Source: Pseudomonadota bacterium
GTDB taxonomy: Bacteria > Pseudomonadota > Alphaproteobacteria > Micropepsales > Micropepsaceae
Assembly: GCA_016201105.1 (NCBI GenBank)
Contig: JACQDN010000057.1
Coordinates: 34,891 to 98,890, forward strand
Direction: 5' to 3'
Length of the DNA stretch: 64,000 nt
Part shown: positions 8,867-19,717 of the stretch, piece by piece
How the letters are laid out: every line of letters begins with the position of its first letter
Position numbering within the stretch: position 1 is the first letter of the stretch
Translations under genes and position numbers: made by a program
Notes under the pieces: generated by a model
Seen by the model: only the letters and a program-made list of their open reading frames with translations
The model's database searches: none
What the model was told of the DNA's origin: nothing

Positions 8867-9241
8867 CTATGCCGACTTCTGTTGTAGCCGTCGGATGAGC
8901 GCGCGAAGCATCTTTCCGAGTTCCTGACATTGCTCCAGAAGTTGATTGCATTTGTCGGTCGAGCCGATTTCCACGCGTCGCGCTAGAATCAAATGTGTTT
9001 CCAGTTCCTTCAGCGAACCTTGCGACATGCGAAGATATTGTACGAACATTCGTGTTTGTTCCCGCCCGAAACCTTCGGCGACGTTTGCTGCAATCGATGC
9101 CGCAGCGCGACGGATTTGCGAGGTCAGTCCGAACATCTCCTCGCGGGGAAAGATTTTGGTATGGTGGTAGCAAGCTTCCGCTAAAGCCATCGCGCGCTGC
9201 CAGACTTTGAGGTCTTGGTAAGATTCGATCTTTTCGGCCAA
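8867..9241 (-). CDS. Four-helix-bundle protein (23S rRNA intervening-sequence protein family)
   Basis: 124 residues, all helical. It has the family signature [45 protein letters not shown]. Relatives are encoded inside 23S rRNA intervening sequences, or lie free in genomes and beside diversity-generating retroelements (as Avd). They bind nucleic acid or partner proteins and most have no known cellular role. Here it sits alone between fadB-type and thiolase genes with heptad repeats on both sides, so it looks like an insert rather than part of the fatty-acid pathway. Confidence 0.88.
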   Translation of the reverse strand: MAEKIESYQDLKVWQRAMALAEACYHHTKIFPREEMFGLTSQIRRAAASIAANVAEGFGREQTRMFVQYLRMSQGSLKELETHLILARRVEIGSTDKCNQLLEQCQELGKMLRALIRRLQQKSA

Positions 9242-9269
9242 AGTTCATTCCTTGCTCGGCGCTCCCACT

Positions 9270-9290
9270 ACTCACTACTCACTACTCACC
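9270..9290. repeat. Seven-base repeats, right flank of the four-helix-bundle gene
   Basis: Three exact TACTCAC heptads, the reverse complement of the GTGAGTA unit at 8825-8866. The run abuts the stop codon of the FadB-type gene. Confidence 0.88.
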
Positions 9291-11371
9291 TACTTCAAGT
9301 CCTGGAATCTTTTTCCTTCGGCCACCATCTTCTCGAGCAGCGCACTGGGTTTGAAGGTGTCGCCCATCTGGGCGTGCCACTCCTTCATCTTGGCGAGGAC
9401 CTTATCGAGGCCGACGGTGTCGCCGGTGAACATCGGGCCGCCGCGATAGACCGGCCAGCCATAGCCGTTGATCCAGACGATATCGATGTCGGAGGCGCGG
9501 ATGGCTTTGCCTTCTTCGAGGATCTTCGCGCCCTCATTGATCATGGGATAGATGCAGCGCTCGACGATTTCCTCGTCGCTGATCTGCCGCGAGTTCACGC
9601 CGCTCTTCTTGCGGAAGTCCTCGATGATCTTTTCCGTGACGGCCGAAGGCTTGGCGTTGCGGTTCTCGTCATAGTCGTAATAACCCGCGCTCGTCTTTTG
9701 TCCGCGGCGGTCCATTTCGCACAGCACGTCGCGGATGGTTTCGCCTTTGGAGCGCTCCTTGTTCCAGCCGATGTCGAGGCCGGCCAGATCGCTCATCGCG
9801 AAAGGCCCCATCGGGAAACCGAAATTGTAGAGCGCGCGGTCGATGTCCCACGGCATGGCCCCTTCCATGACCAGCTTCTGCGCCTCGCGCTGGCGTTGGA
9901 ACAGCATGCGGTTGCCCACAAAGCCCGGGCAGACGCCGACAAGCGCGGCGACCTTGCCGATCTTCTTGGCCGTCGCCATCGAGGTTGCGATCACCGGCTT
10001 CGACGTTTTGTCGGCACGCACCACTTCGAGCAGTCGCATGACATTGGCCGGCGAGAAGAAGTGCAGGCCGATCACGGCGTCGGGGCGCTTGGTGACGCTG
10101 GCGATCTCATCGATGTTCAAGGCCGAGGTGTTGGTCGCCAGAATCGCGCCCTGTTTGACAATGGAGTCGAGCTTTGTGAACACGTCCTTCTTTACGTCCA
10201 TGTTCTCGAACACGGCTTCGATGACGAGGTCGCAATCCTTGAGGTCTTCGAGATTGAGCGAACCTTTGAGCAGGCCCATGCGCTTTTCGACATCGTCCAT
10301 CGTCAGACGTCCGCGCTTGGCGGTGTTCTCGTAATTCTTGCGGATAACGGTGAGGCCGCGGTCCAGCGCGTCCTGCTTGGTCTCCACCATGGTCACGGGA
10401 ATTCCGGCATTGGCGAAGTTCATGGAGATGCCGCCGCCAATGGTGCCGGCGCCGATCACGCCAACCTTGGCGATGGGAATCTGCGCCGTGTCGTCCGGCA
10501 CGTCGGGAATCTTCCACGCCTGGCGCTCGGCGAAGAACACATAGCGCTGCGCGGCGGACTGTGTGCCGGTGACAAGCTCCATGAACAGCTTGCGTTCGGT
10601 CTTCAGCCCGTCTTCGAAGGATTGATTCACGGCCGCTTCGATGCAGCGGATGTTGTATTCGGGCGCCAGGAAGCCGCGGAATTTGCGACCGTTCTCCTTG
10701 CGGAAATTCGCAAAAATCTCCGGCTTGCCGCGCGCGGCTTCCACTTTCGCGTTGTTCTCGCGCACTTTCTTGAGCGGACGTTTTTCCGCGAGCACCTTCT
10801 TGGCAAATGCGACGGCGCCTTGCTTCAACTGGCCTTCGGGCACGATCTCGTCGACCAGACCCATCTCTAGGCACTGTTTGGCGGGCACGTGTTGTCCGCT
10901 CGTCACCATCTCCAGCGCCTTCTCGACGCCAGCGATGCGCGGCAGGCGTTGCGTGCCGCCGGCGCCGGGAAGAAGACCGATATTCACTTCCGGCAAGCCG
11001 CAGCGCGCGCTCGGCACCGCCACGCGGTAGTGCGCACAGAGCGCCACTTCCAAGCCGCCGCCCAGCGCCGTGCCGTGGATCGCCGCGACGATGGGCTTGG
11101 GCGAATCTTCCATGGTGTTTTGCACGTCGAACAAGCTTGCGCCCTTGGGCGCCTTGCCGAATTCGCTGATGTCGGCGCCGGCGATGAAGGTCTTGCCTTC
11201 GCAGACAAGCACGATCGCCTTCACGGACGGATCGGCGATAGCTTGTTTGAAGCCGTCGGCGAGCCCGTCGCGCACCGGCGCTGAGAGCGCGTTCACCGGC
11301 GGAGAATTGAGCGTGATCACGGCGATATCGCCGTCCTTAGACAGATCGGTGACCGGATTGATGGCGGCCAT
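9290..11371 (-). CDS. FadB/FadJ-type trifunctional 3-hydroxyacyl-CoA dehydrogenase / enoyl-CoA hydratase
   Basis: 693 residues. The N-terminal third is a crotonase domain (oxyanion-hole segment [11 protein letters not shown] near residue 65, then [20 protein letters not shown] near 100). The centre is an NAD-binding 3-hydroxyacyl-CoA dehydrogenase domain ([20 protein letters not shown] near 305), followed by its C-terminal helical domains. It hydrates trans-2-enoyl-CoA and oxidises the 3-hydroxyacyl-CoA in beta-oxidation, feeding the thiolase. The ribosome site GAGGAAG is well placed. The gene begins the minus-strand operon that continues through thiolase and MBL hydrolase, interrupted by the four-helix-bundle insert. 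Confidence 0.95.
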   Translation of the reverse strand: MAAINPVTDLSKDGDIAVITLNSPPVNALSAPVRDGLADGFKQAIADPSVKAIVLVCEGKTFIAGADISEFGKAPKGASLFDVQNTMEDSPKPIVAAIHGTALGGGLEVALCAHYRVAVPSARCGLPEVNIGLLPGAGGTQRLPRIAGVEKALEMVTSGQHVPAKQCLEMGLVDEIVPEGQLKQGAVAFAKKVLAEKRPLKKVRENNAKVEAARGKPEIFANFRKENGRKFRGFLAPEYNIRCIEAAVNQSFEDGLKTERKLFMELVTGTQSAAQRYVFFAERQAWKIPDVPDDTAQIPIAKVGVIGAGTIGGGISMNFANAGIPVTMVETKQDALDRGLTVIRKNYENTAKRGRLTMDDVEKRMGLLKGSLNLEDLKDCDLVIEAVFENMDVKKDVFTKLDSIVKQGAILATNTSALNIDEIASVTKRPDAVIGLHFFSPANVMRLLEVVRADKTSKPVIATSMATAKKIGKVAALVGVCPGFVGNRMLFQRQREAQKLVMEGAMPWDIDRALYNFGFPMGPFAMSDLAGLDIGWNKERSKGETIRDVLCEMDRRGQKTSAGYYDYDENRNAKPSAVTEKIIEDFRKKSGVNSRQISDEEIVERCIYPMINEGAKILEEGKAIRASDIDIVWINGYGWPVYRGGPMFTGDTVGLDKVLAKMKEWHAQMGDTFKPSALLEKMVAEGKRFQDLK

Positions 11372-11610
11372 GGCGTCTTCCTCACCCCATTAATATTGTT
11401 GTGCCGCAACATGCGACGGCGGCTCGTTCGGAGTCCAGCAGGGCCCTTGCGCGACACAATCGACCGCCCGCTGCGCCGGTCGCGTTCGTCCCGGCAGGCT
11501 TAGGCCGTGCAACGGGTGATTTTGGCCCCCGGTGATGCAAGAAAGCACTGCAATGTAAGGGTTATTTGCATTTCGTAATGAGGTGATCGAGTGCTGCGAA
11601 ATGAAAGATT

Positions 11611-11883
11611 CTAGATGGCGGCGCCGAGCGCGATAGCGGTTTCGCGGCTCTGGCTGACGGGCACGACTTCGAATTCCATCAGGTCCTGCCACTCAGCAAT
11701 CCAGCGCTGAAAGTCGGTAGCGTCATCGGCTTCCATCAATTGAAAGCAGCGGCTCAAATCGGCGGCGACCCAACTGTTTATGAACTTCAGTCCGTCCGGC
11801 ATCTGGCGGCCTTTTTCGCGTAGCCTTTCGTAGATGGCCTTGCCGTCTTGATTGCGGAATTTTTCGACCACCATGAAGATCAC
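11611..11883 (-). CDS. Small DUF3303-like protein
   Basis: 90 residues, GTG start with GGAG-type site, giving (V)IFMVVEKFRNQDGKAIYERLREKGRQMPDG. This resembles the DUF3303 family of small proteins that begin with a FMVVE.F.. strand and contain S.V...L.RCFQLME..D. An in-frame ATG four codons in is the alternative. Function unknown; the ferredoxin-like fold expected for the family suggests a small-molecule role. It starts 14 bases after the MBL hydrolase stop, so the two form an operon. Confidence 0.75.
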   Translation of the reverse strand: MIFMVVEKFRNQDGKAIYERLREKGRQMPDGLKFINSWVAADLSRCFQLMEADDATDFQRWIAEWQDLMEFEVVPVSQSRETAIALGAAI

Positions 11884-11897
11884 GACTTGTCTCCGTT

Positions 11898-12563
11898 CTA
11901 TGCGCGGCCCAGGGCCAGATCGCAGACGTAAGGATTGGTCTTGCGCTCCCAGCCGAAGGTGGACATCTGTCCATGCCCCGGCACGAAGCGCATATCGTCG
12001 CCGAGCGGCCACAGGCGCTCCGTGATCGATTGAACGAGTTCGGCGTGATTGCCGCGCGGAAGATCGCTACGTCCCACTGATCCTGCGAACAACACATCGC
12101 CGACGAAGGCGATCTTCATCCCTTCGTGAAAGAACACGATGTGGCCTGGCGTGTGGCCGGGGCAATGCCGCACGCCGAGCGTCACATCGCCCACGGTCAC
12201 GGTGTCTCCGTCGTTGAGCCAGCGGTTGGGCACGCAAGCTTCGCTGCCTTCAAAGCCGTAGCGCTTTGCCTGCTCGGCGAGGCCATTGAGCAGAAATGCG
12301 TCGTTCTCGTGCGGGCCCTCGATTTCGATTCCGAGTTCGCGGGCAAGCGCAGCGGCCCCACCGGCATGATCGAGATGGCCGTGCGTGAGCAACACCTTTT
12401 GGATCGTCACGCCCTGTTTGGCGGAAGCGTCGCGAATTCGGGCCAAGTCGCCGCCGGGATCGATCACCGCGCCCTTCATCGTCTTGGTGCACCACACCAG
12501 CGAACAATTCTGCTGAAACGGGGTCACCGGAACGATAGCGGCTTTGATTGCGGGCTCGGACAT
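11898..12563 (-). CDS. MBL-fold hydrolase, glyoxalase II-like
   Basis: 221 residues. The zinc motif HGHLDH occupies residues 61-66, with later ligands in CPGHTPGH, AFVGDVLF and VPGHG. The overall sequence matches the short glyoxalase II-like hydroxyacylglutathione hydrolase group, which lacks the C-terminal extension of classical GloB. It probably hydrolyses a glutathione thioester or similar thioester in the cytoplasm. No transit or secretion signal. First gene of a two-gene minus-strand operon. Confidence 0.9.
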   Translation of the reverse strand: MSEPAIKAAIVPVTPFQQNCSLVWCTKTMKGAVIDPGGDLARIRDASAKQGVTIQKVLLTHGHLDHAGGAAALARELGIEIEGPHENDAFLLNGLAEQAKRYGFEGSEACVPNRWLNDGDTVTVGDVTLGVRHCPGHTPGHIVFFHEGMKIAFVGDVLFAGSVGRSDLPRGNHAELVQSITERLWPLGDDMRFVPGHGQMSTFGWERKTNPYVCDLALGRA

Positions 12564-12864
12564 GGCTCCTTCGTAGGGGGCCCTGCTTGGGAAAGTCCAT
12601 GGCCGACTCAGGCGTCGGTCGAGGTCCGGTTTTTTGGGTCTCGAGAAGGGTTCAGGGAGGTTGGATATGAAGTTCCCGTGACATGTGAAACTTTATTGCT
12701 TTCGGTCTCAACGTTTTGAAGAGTTAACGGCAGGTTGTGGCCGCTGAGCCACAGAAAGGATTGAGGAATCCGTTGATCGAGGCCGGTCATCTGGTAAGGT
12801 TTCTGCGGAAAGTCGGGCCAAGCGGCCTGGCCAGTGCCGTGATATTTGGAAGCTAGGGGGATCT
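12564..12864. other. Intergenic region between divergent hydrolase and subtilase genes
   Basis: Three hundred and one bases without a convincing gene. It must hold promoters for both the minus-strand hydrolase operon and the subtilase, but I see no clear -35/-10 pair. A short GGAGGTTGGATATG stretch near 12654 leads only to a four-codon frame. Confidence 0.5.
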
Positions 12865-15399
12865 ATGCGCGTCCGGTCCGTTTTGACTGCCTCAGCCGCT
12901 CTCGCCGTTTTGCTGGGTGGCTCGTATGCACAAGCTGCCGTAAAGACCGAAACCACGCTTGATCAAGTTACCTTCAAGCTGGGCTCGTTCTTCCAGCCCA
13001 CGCAGATCGATGTCGATGGCAGGGTCTACGGCGTCGCCGGCAACGTTCACGGGACAGGTTCCAACACGGTCTTGCCGTTCATTTCCGTAGGTCCCAATCC
13101 CTCGCTGACCCCTGCCAGCTGCTCCGGTGGCTGGTGCGATACCGCCCATCACATCGCCGCCAACAATTACGGTTGGGATTTTCATGCGACGGGCGCGGGC
13201 GTGATCATCGGCATGATCGACACCGGCATCGACCTCAACCAGCCTGATTTCGCGGGCCGCGTCCTTGCGGGGCACTGCGTCGTCAGTTCGGTGAACTTGT
13301 GCACGACGCTCAACGATCAGCTCGGCGGCGACACCACGATCTTCCCCGGGCTTGATGCTACCCACGGCACGCACACCACGGGCATTGCGGCCGGTCTGCA
13401 TACCGGTATCGCCATCGGCGCCGACATCCTTCCGGTAAAAGTCTGTTCCTCGACCGCGAATTCCTGCGCGGGCGTCGATGAAGGCATCGTTTGGGCGGCG
13501 GATCACGGCGCCAATGTCATCAGCGTGTCGATCGGCGGCCCGATCCTGACCAGCGACGATATCGCGGCGTTCCAGCATGCGGTCGCCGACGGCGCCTTGC
13601 TGGTCGTTGCGGCCGGCAATGGCGGCTTCAAGAACCCGACCGGCGGTTTCCTTGCCGGCGCCGCGTTGCAAGACGGTGTGCGCGGTTCGATGATCGTCGT
13701 CGGTGCGACAACCAACACAGGATCGAGCAACGGTACGACCGTGACGCCTGGGCCGGACAGCGGCACGCTGGTGAGCTTCAGCCAGGTTCCCAGCACACGC
13801 TGCGAAGTCCACGACACTCAGCGCTTCTGCATGCGCGACTACTTCGTGGTGGCGCCGGGCAACAAGATTTGGTCGACCGTGGGTAACGGTACGTCCAACG
13901 CGACGGCTTCGTACGGCTACCTCTCGGGCACCTCGATGGCCACACCGTTTGTCAGCGGCGTCGCCGCCGTCATTAAGGGCCAGTGGTCCTTCCTGTCGTC
14001 GAGCGACATCGCCAACATCATCTTCTCCACCGCAATCGACCTCGGCGCACCCGGCGTCGACCCGGTCTATGGCCGTGGCGCGGTCAACATCACCGCGGCG
14101 GTGAGCTTCGAGGACTCAAGCATCACGACGACGTCGTCGTCCTTCCATACCAACGGCGCGACGGTTGCGAGCGGACCGCTCGCCTTTGCCGTGCAGAACA
14201 GCACGTTGCTGAAGAACGCGATCGTGATGGACAAGTGGGGCCGTGATTTCCACGTCGACTTCGGCAAGTCGACGCTGAACCAGGGCTTCGATGTCGCCGG
14301 CTACATGATGTCGGGACAGTTCACGACCATCACGCCGTTTGGTTTCCAGACCGCAAGCCCGATCGGCAATCTGGTCGCCAGCGGTTACGCGGTCGACACC
14401 AATACGCCCGCGTTGCTCTCGGGCGAATTCCGCACCCAGGACCATCACAAGTACGATGTCCGCAATCTCGACATTGCAGCGCAAGTCGCTCCCGACGTCG
14501 AATTGAACCTCGGCTTCAAGACGCAGATGGCCGGCCGCTTCAACGAGTACGATGCGGGAACCAGCGTTGCGTATGACGGGCTGTTCATGCAGGCCTCGGC
14601 GGTGAACTCGCCCTATGCGAGCTTTGCCGACGGCGGCAACTATGTCGGCGCGACGGTGTCGCTGGCCGACGATCTGCATCTGCGCGTAGCCGAAGCTTCA
14701 TTGACCCCGTACAAGCAGGACTATGAAGTCCCGGTCTATTCTTATGTCCAGCAAACGTTGGGCAAGCCGCTGCAGTATGATCAGCGTACGGCTCAGGCGA
14801 GCGTGATCGCGTTGAACTGGGACTTCGCCTCTTGGGGCGGCCTCGGTCTGACGGCGACGCAGACGGACGAACAGAACGGTCTGCTCGGAGGCCTCACCTC
14901 CGGCGCCTTCTCGATGGCCAATGCCGCCAACACCACCGCCTTGGGCCTGTCGGCCCGCGTCGGCTTCGGCGATGGCTGGGTGACAACGGTTGCGTACAGC
15001 GAAGGCGTCACGCAGCTCGACCTCAAGCAGGGCACGTTGTTCACCGGCGCCGATACGCTGCACAGCCGCTCCTACGGCGTGGCGATTTCCAAGCGCGGTC
15101 TGTTCGACGACGCCGACTCGCTGGGCCTGGCGATCAGCCGCCCGGTGCAGATCTATGCCGGTAACCTCGATCTGACGGCGGCCACCAGCATCGACAAGAA
15201 TCGCAATCTGACGTTTGGCCACGAGACCCTGTCGCTCGCAAGTTCGACGCCGGAGACCGATCTCGAACTGGGCTATGTGACGACGTTCCTCGACGGTGCC
15301 TTGGCGCTGCAGGCGAACGCCGGTTACCAGATGAACGTCAACGGCCAGAACGGTTCGAACTCGTTGGCCGTCCTCTCGCGCGCCAAGATCAACTTCTGA
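12865..15399 (+). CDS. Secreted S8 subtilisin-like serine protease with barrel-like C-terminus
   Basis: 844 residues. A signal peptide ends near residue 25 (...GGSYAQAA). The S8 domain spans roughly 110-420 with catalytic Asp119 (GMIDTG), His167 (HGTHTTGIAAG), oxyanion Asn252 (AAGNGG) and Ser357 (GTSMATP). The remaining ~420 residues are rich in alternating short strands and end in RAKINF, a terminal Phe as in outer-membrane barrels, so it is likely an autotransporter-like surface protease. Several Cys pairs (86/91, 138/146, 194/201, 313/322) suggest periplasmic disulfides. The AGGGGGAT ribosome site is strong. The barrel call is inferred from composition. Confidence 0.88.
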   Translation: MRVRSVLTASAALAVLLGGSYAQAAVKTETTLDQVTFKLGSFFQPTQIDVDGRVYGVAGNVHGTGSNTVLPFISVGPNPSLTPASCSGGWCDTAHHIAANNYGWDFHATGAGVIIGMIDTGIDLNQPDFAGRVLAGHCVVSSVNLCTTLNDQLGGDTTIFPGLDATHGTHTTGIAAGLHTGIAIGADILPVKVCSSTANSCAGVDEGIVWAADHGANVISVSIGGPILTSDDIAAFQHAVADGALLVVAAGNGGFKNPTGGFLAGAALQDGVRGSMIVVGATTNTGSSNGTTVTPGPDSGTLVSFSQVPSTRCEVHDTQRFCMRDYFVVAPGNKIWSTVGNGTSNATASYGYLSGTSMATPFVSGVAAVIKGQWSFLSSSDIANIIFSTAIDLGAPGVDPVYGRGAVNITAAVSFEDSSITTTSSSFHTNGATVASGPLAFAVQNSTLLKNAIVMDKWGRDFHVDFGKSTLNQGFDVAGYMMSGQFTTITPFGFQTASPIGNLVASGYAVDTNTPALLSGEFRTQDHHKYDVRNLDIAAQVAPDVELNLGFKTQMAGRFNEYDAGTSVAYDGLFMQASAVNSPYASFADGGNYVGATVSLADDLHLRVAEASLTPYKQDYEVPVYSYVQQTLGKPLQYDQRTAQASVIALNWDFASWGGLGLTATQTDEQNGLLGGLTSGAFSMANAANTTALGLSARVGFGDGWVTTVAYSEGVTQLDLKQGTLFTGADTLHSRSYGVAISKRGLFDDADSLGLAISRPVQIYAGNLDLTAATSIDKNRNLTFGHETLSLASSTPETDLELGYVTTFLDGALALQANAGYQMNVNGQNGSNSLAVLSRAKINF

Positions 15400-15422
15400 T
15401 CGGCGTTCGAATATGAAATGCG

Positions 15423-15456
15423 AGAGGGCCGGATTTGCTCCGGCCCTCTTTGCTTT
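15423..15456 (+). terminator. Rho-independent terminator after the subtilase
   Basis: Stem AGAGGGCCGG / CCGGCCCTCT with a 7-base loop, followed by TTGCTTTT. It begins 23 bases after the protease stop codon. Confidence 0.85.
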
Positions 15457-15488
15457 TGTGCCCTTTTGCTTTTGGCGGTGATTTCGCC

Positions 15489-15731
15489 ATGCGCAGTGAA
15501 ACCCGGATGAAACTTATTTTGCGGCTTGCACCGCTTGTGGCCTTGGCCGCGCTCGTTCCCGATTCCGCCCTTGCCTATGTCGGCCCCGGCGCGGGCCTTT
15601 CGGCCTTGGGTACGCTTGCAGCCTTTGCCTCTGCCCTGGTCCTCGCGGTCGTGGGTTTCGTCTGGTATCCGCTGAAGCGTCTCTTGGGCTTGTTCCGCAA
15701 GCGGGAAACATCCGAGACCGCGGAGGAATGA
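15489..15731 (+). CDS. Small membrane protein with YVGPGAG motif
   Basis: About 80 residues from ATG 15489. A cleavable-type N-terminus (LILRLAPLVALAALVPDSALA) is followed by YVGPGAGLSALG, one membrane helix and a basic tail, then an acidic end. ATG 15507 is also possible; no clear ribosome site decides. Small proteins with this signal-YVGPGAG layout occur near glycan and sulfotransferase genes, but I know of no assigned function. It overlaps the next gene by four bases (ATGA). Confidence 0.7.
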   Translation: MRSETRMKLILRLAPLVALAALVPDSALAYVGPGAGLSALGTLAAFASALVLAVVGFVWYPLKRLLGLFRKRETSETAEE

Positions 15732-16096
15732 CGTATCTGGCGGTTGCGTTGTCGCTGGTGGCGTTGGTCATCGGCCTCAAGCTGTCGCGCGCCGTCGAAG
15801 TCGCCAAGCGCGCGCTCGTCTCTTCGCGCGAAGGGTTGGCGGTGCTTTCCGACCGCTCGTTGTCGGATTCCGAGAAGGAACGCCTCGCGCGCCGGACGTC
15901 GCTTGCGCTTTTCGCGGCGGGCGGCCATGCGGCGCTGCGCCTGATCCTCGCTCTTGTCTTTCCCGCGGTGCTGCTTGGTCTGGCCGTCATCACCAAGCTC
16001 GTCGAGCCCGACGCACTTTTTGCCGTGCTGGGGTCCTGGCCGGTGATGCTCGCGGGCTTGTTGGCGTTCGCGCTGGCGGTCATTCTCGAGCGATGA
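15728..16096 (+). CDS. Membrane protein of unknown function in sulfotransferase operon
   Basis: 122 residues: an N-terminal helix, a charged amphipathic stretch (residues 22-55), then two membrane helices. It overlaps both neighbours by ATGA four-base junctions, so it is translated between the YVGPGAG protein and the sulfotransferase. I do not recognise the family. Confidence 0.75.
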   Translation: MTYLAVALSLVALVIGLKLSRAVEVAKRALVSSREGLAVLSDRSLSDSEKERLARRTSLALFAAGGHAALRLILALVFPAVLLGLAVITKLVEPDALFAVLGSWPVMLAGLLAFALAVILER

Positions 16097-17181
16097 ACGT
16101 CGAGTTCAACTATTCGCGCGCCGAGCGCTGGTTGCATCAGCTCGCTTTTTCCGGCGTCGAAGTGCAGAAGGCTCTCGCCGACATCGAAGACCGGATTTAC
16201 GCCGACGCGCTGAAGAAAATCCCGCTCGTGTCGCCGATTTTCATCGCCGGCCTGCCGCGCTCGGGTACCACCATGCTGCTCGATGCGCTCGCCACGGTGC
16301 CCGGGCTTGCCAGCAACACCTACCGCGACATGCCCTTCGTGCTGTGTCCGCTGCTGTGGGACCAGGTTTCGCGCCCCTTTCGCAAATCCGCGCAGAGCCG
16401 CGAGCGCATGCACGGTGATGGCGTCGCCGTCAGCGAGGACAGTCCCGAAGCCTTCGAGGAAGTTGTCTGGCAGGCCTTTTGGCCGAAGAAGTACAAGGGC
16501 GAGATCGGCATCTGGCGGGCGGGCGACAGGAGCCGCGAATTCGAGGATTTCCTGCGCAGCCATATGCGCAAGACGATCGCATTGCACAGTGATGCGCACG
16601 GGCCGCCGCGCCGCTACCTCTCCAAGAACAACGCCAATATCGCGCGGCTGACGCTGTTGCCCGCCTTGTTCGGCGATTGCAGAATCGTCGTGCCGTTCCG
16701 CAATCCGGCCGATCATTGCGCTTCGCTGCAGGCCCAGCACAAACGCTTTCTTGCCATCCAGCAGCAGCCCTTCGCCCGTGCCTATATGAAGTATCTGGGC
16801 CACTACGAATTCGGCCATCTGCTGAAGCCCATCGCGTTTCCCGATACGCCCGACGATATTTCGACCGCCGAAGATCCCGATTTCTGGCTTGCCTATTGGG
16901 CGGCGGCCTATCGCTCCATTCTTTCCGGCACGGGCGGCCAAGTGGTCCTTCTCGACTACGACGCGCTTTGCGCCAATCCGGCCGATCGTCTGAAACCCTT
17001 GCTCGCCGCGCTCGCGCTCGACCCGTCCGTTGCGCAATCTCTTTCCGCGCGTTTTCGCACGCCTTCCGAACATGCGGCATCGGCGGGCAGCAAGGCTCTG
17101 ATCGAAGCAGCGAACGAGGTGCATCGCGCGCTCGTCGCCGCGGCCACACTTTCGGCGCCGCCTCAAGTCGCGAGCCGATAG
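16093..17181 (+). CDS. Sulfotransferase-family protein
   Basis: 362 residues. The PAPS-binding loop is PIFIAGLPRSGTTMLLDAL near residues 48-66, and a 3'-phosphate-binding RNPADHCAS segment lies near 200. It would transfer a sulfuryl group from PAPS to a hydroxyl or amine of a glycan, lipid or small molecule. It is the last gene of a three-gene overlapped operon with two small membrane proteins, suggesting a membrane-linked or envelope acceptor. The acceptor itself cannot be read from the sequence. Confidence 0.88.
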   Translation: MNVEFNYSRAERWLHQLAFSGVEVQKALADIEDRIYADALKKIPLVSPIFIAGLPRSGTTMLLDALATVPGLASNTYRDMPFVLCPLLWDQVSRPFRKSAQSRERMHGDGVAVSEDSPEAFEEVVWQAFWPKKYKGEIGIWRAGDRSREFEDFLRSHMRKTIALHSDAHGPPRRYLSKNNANIARLTLLPALFGDCRIVVPFRNPADHCASLQAQHKRFLAIQQQPFARAYMKYLGHYEFGHLLKPIAFPDTPDDISTAEDPDFWLAYWAAAYRSILSGTGGQVVLLDYDALCANPADRLKPLLAALALDPSVAQSLSARFRTPSEHAASAGSKALIEAANEVHRALVAAATLSAPPQVASR

Positions 17182-17253
17182 CCTCTTATTTGCGAAGTGA
17201 CGGCCGCTTCGCTAAAACCCGCCGCTTCCAACTCCAAACCTCAAGGCACGCCC

Positions 17254-18912
<1,659 letters not shown>

Positions 18913-18913
18913 T

Positions 18914-18936
18914 CGACCCTCCCGAGGGAGGGTGGT
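18914..18936. repeat. Short palindrome of the ACCCTCCC-type repeat family
   Basis: ACCCTCCC-GA-GGGAGGGT, a single arm of the elements found complete at 32290-32423 and 58929-59000. It lies between the convergent ettA and mlaC-like genes and may act as a bidirectional barrier, though there is no U-tract. Confidence 0.8.
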
Positions 18937-18945
18937 AACCCGCAC

Positions 18946-19623
18946 TCAATCTTTGCGCAGTTCGGTGGTCAACGTGTTGAGGTGCGCGATCAGCGCCTTC
19001 ACGTCGTTGTTATGCTGGGCCAGGAAGGCGGTGAACTGGTCGCGCTCTTCGATGGCGAGCCACACGCCCACCACGCTGACATCGATAACGACCCATTTGC
19101 CGTTGTCCTGGACGACGCGGAAATCCACTTGCACCGGTTCGCCCTTGGCCGTCTTGTCGGGGTCGACCATGACGGTGCTGACGACGTAGTCGCCGGCGCT
19201 GCGCTCCACGGAACCGGTGATCTTCAGGGTCTGGCCGGAATATTTGGCCAGGCGCGATTCATAAACCGCGTCGGCATAATCGCGGAAGGCGACGACAAAG
19301 GCGTCGACGTCGCTGGACGGGGCCGTGCGCACCGTCGGACCGAGCGTGAAGACCGCAATGCGCCGGATGCTGGTAAGCGACTCCAGGAAGTTGCGGAACT
19401 TCTGCCGCATCTGTTCCTTGGACTGGTTCTTGTCGCTCAGGATCGTCAGACCTCTTTGCACATTGGCTTGCACATAGGCCTCGGCCGGATTTGCGGCCTT
19501 GGCGGGCGAACCGGAAAGGGAAAGCGCAAGCGCCGCTGTTAATGCGAGCGCTGTCGCGCCCAGTCGGCGCAGGAGGGACGTGTGCCCAAGCGCAAAACCG
19601 GTCTGCGTGGAAATCAGGCTCAT
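18946..19623 (-). CDS. mlaC: MlaC-like periplasmic phospholipid-binding protein
   Basis: 225 residues with a signal peptide ending near residue 43 (SGSPAKA-A). The mature part matches the MlaC/Ttg2D fold: N-terminal helices (YVQANVQRGLTILSD), then ..VDAFVVAFRDYADAVYESRLAKYSGQTLKI.., and a later V.VDFRVV..NGKWVVIDVSVVGVWLA block. MlaC ferries phospholipids between the outer-membrane MlaA complex and the inner-membrane MlaFEDB transporter. It lies 94 bases downstream of mlaA on the same strand; mlaFED are not in the window. Confidence 0.9.
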   Translation of the reverse strand: MSLISTQTGFALGHTSLLRRLGATALALTAALALSLSGSPAKAANPAEAYVQANVQRGLTILSDKNQSKEQMRQKFRNFLESLTSIRRIAVFTLGPTVRTAPSSDVDAFVVAFRDYADAVYESRLAKYSGQTLKITGSVERSAGDYVVSTVMVDPDKTAKGEPVQVDFRVVQDNGKWVVIDVSVVGVWLAIEERDQFTAFLAQHNNDVKALIAHLNTLTTELRKD

Positions 19624-19717
19624 GGATTACTCCCTGAAGGAATTCGCCCCACATTCGCTCGGGAATGCTGACGACAGCTTGTGGCAAGTTCGTGGCGTCT
19701 ATCCGCGTTTCAGTCCA

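Noticed and set aside
8825..9290. Heptad repeats considered as a CRISPR-like array
   Set aside because: The units are seven bases, contiguous and without spacers, and no cas gene is nearby.
18914..18936. The short palindrome between ettA and mlaC as a standard terminator
   Set aside because: It has no U-tract on either strand and matches the repeat family better.
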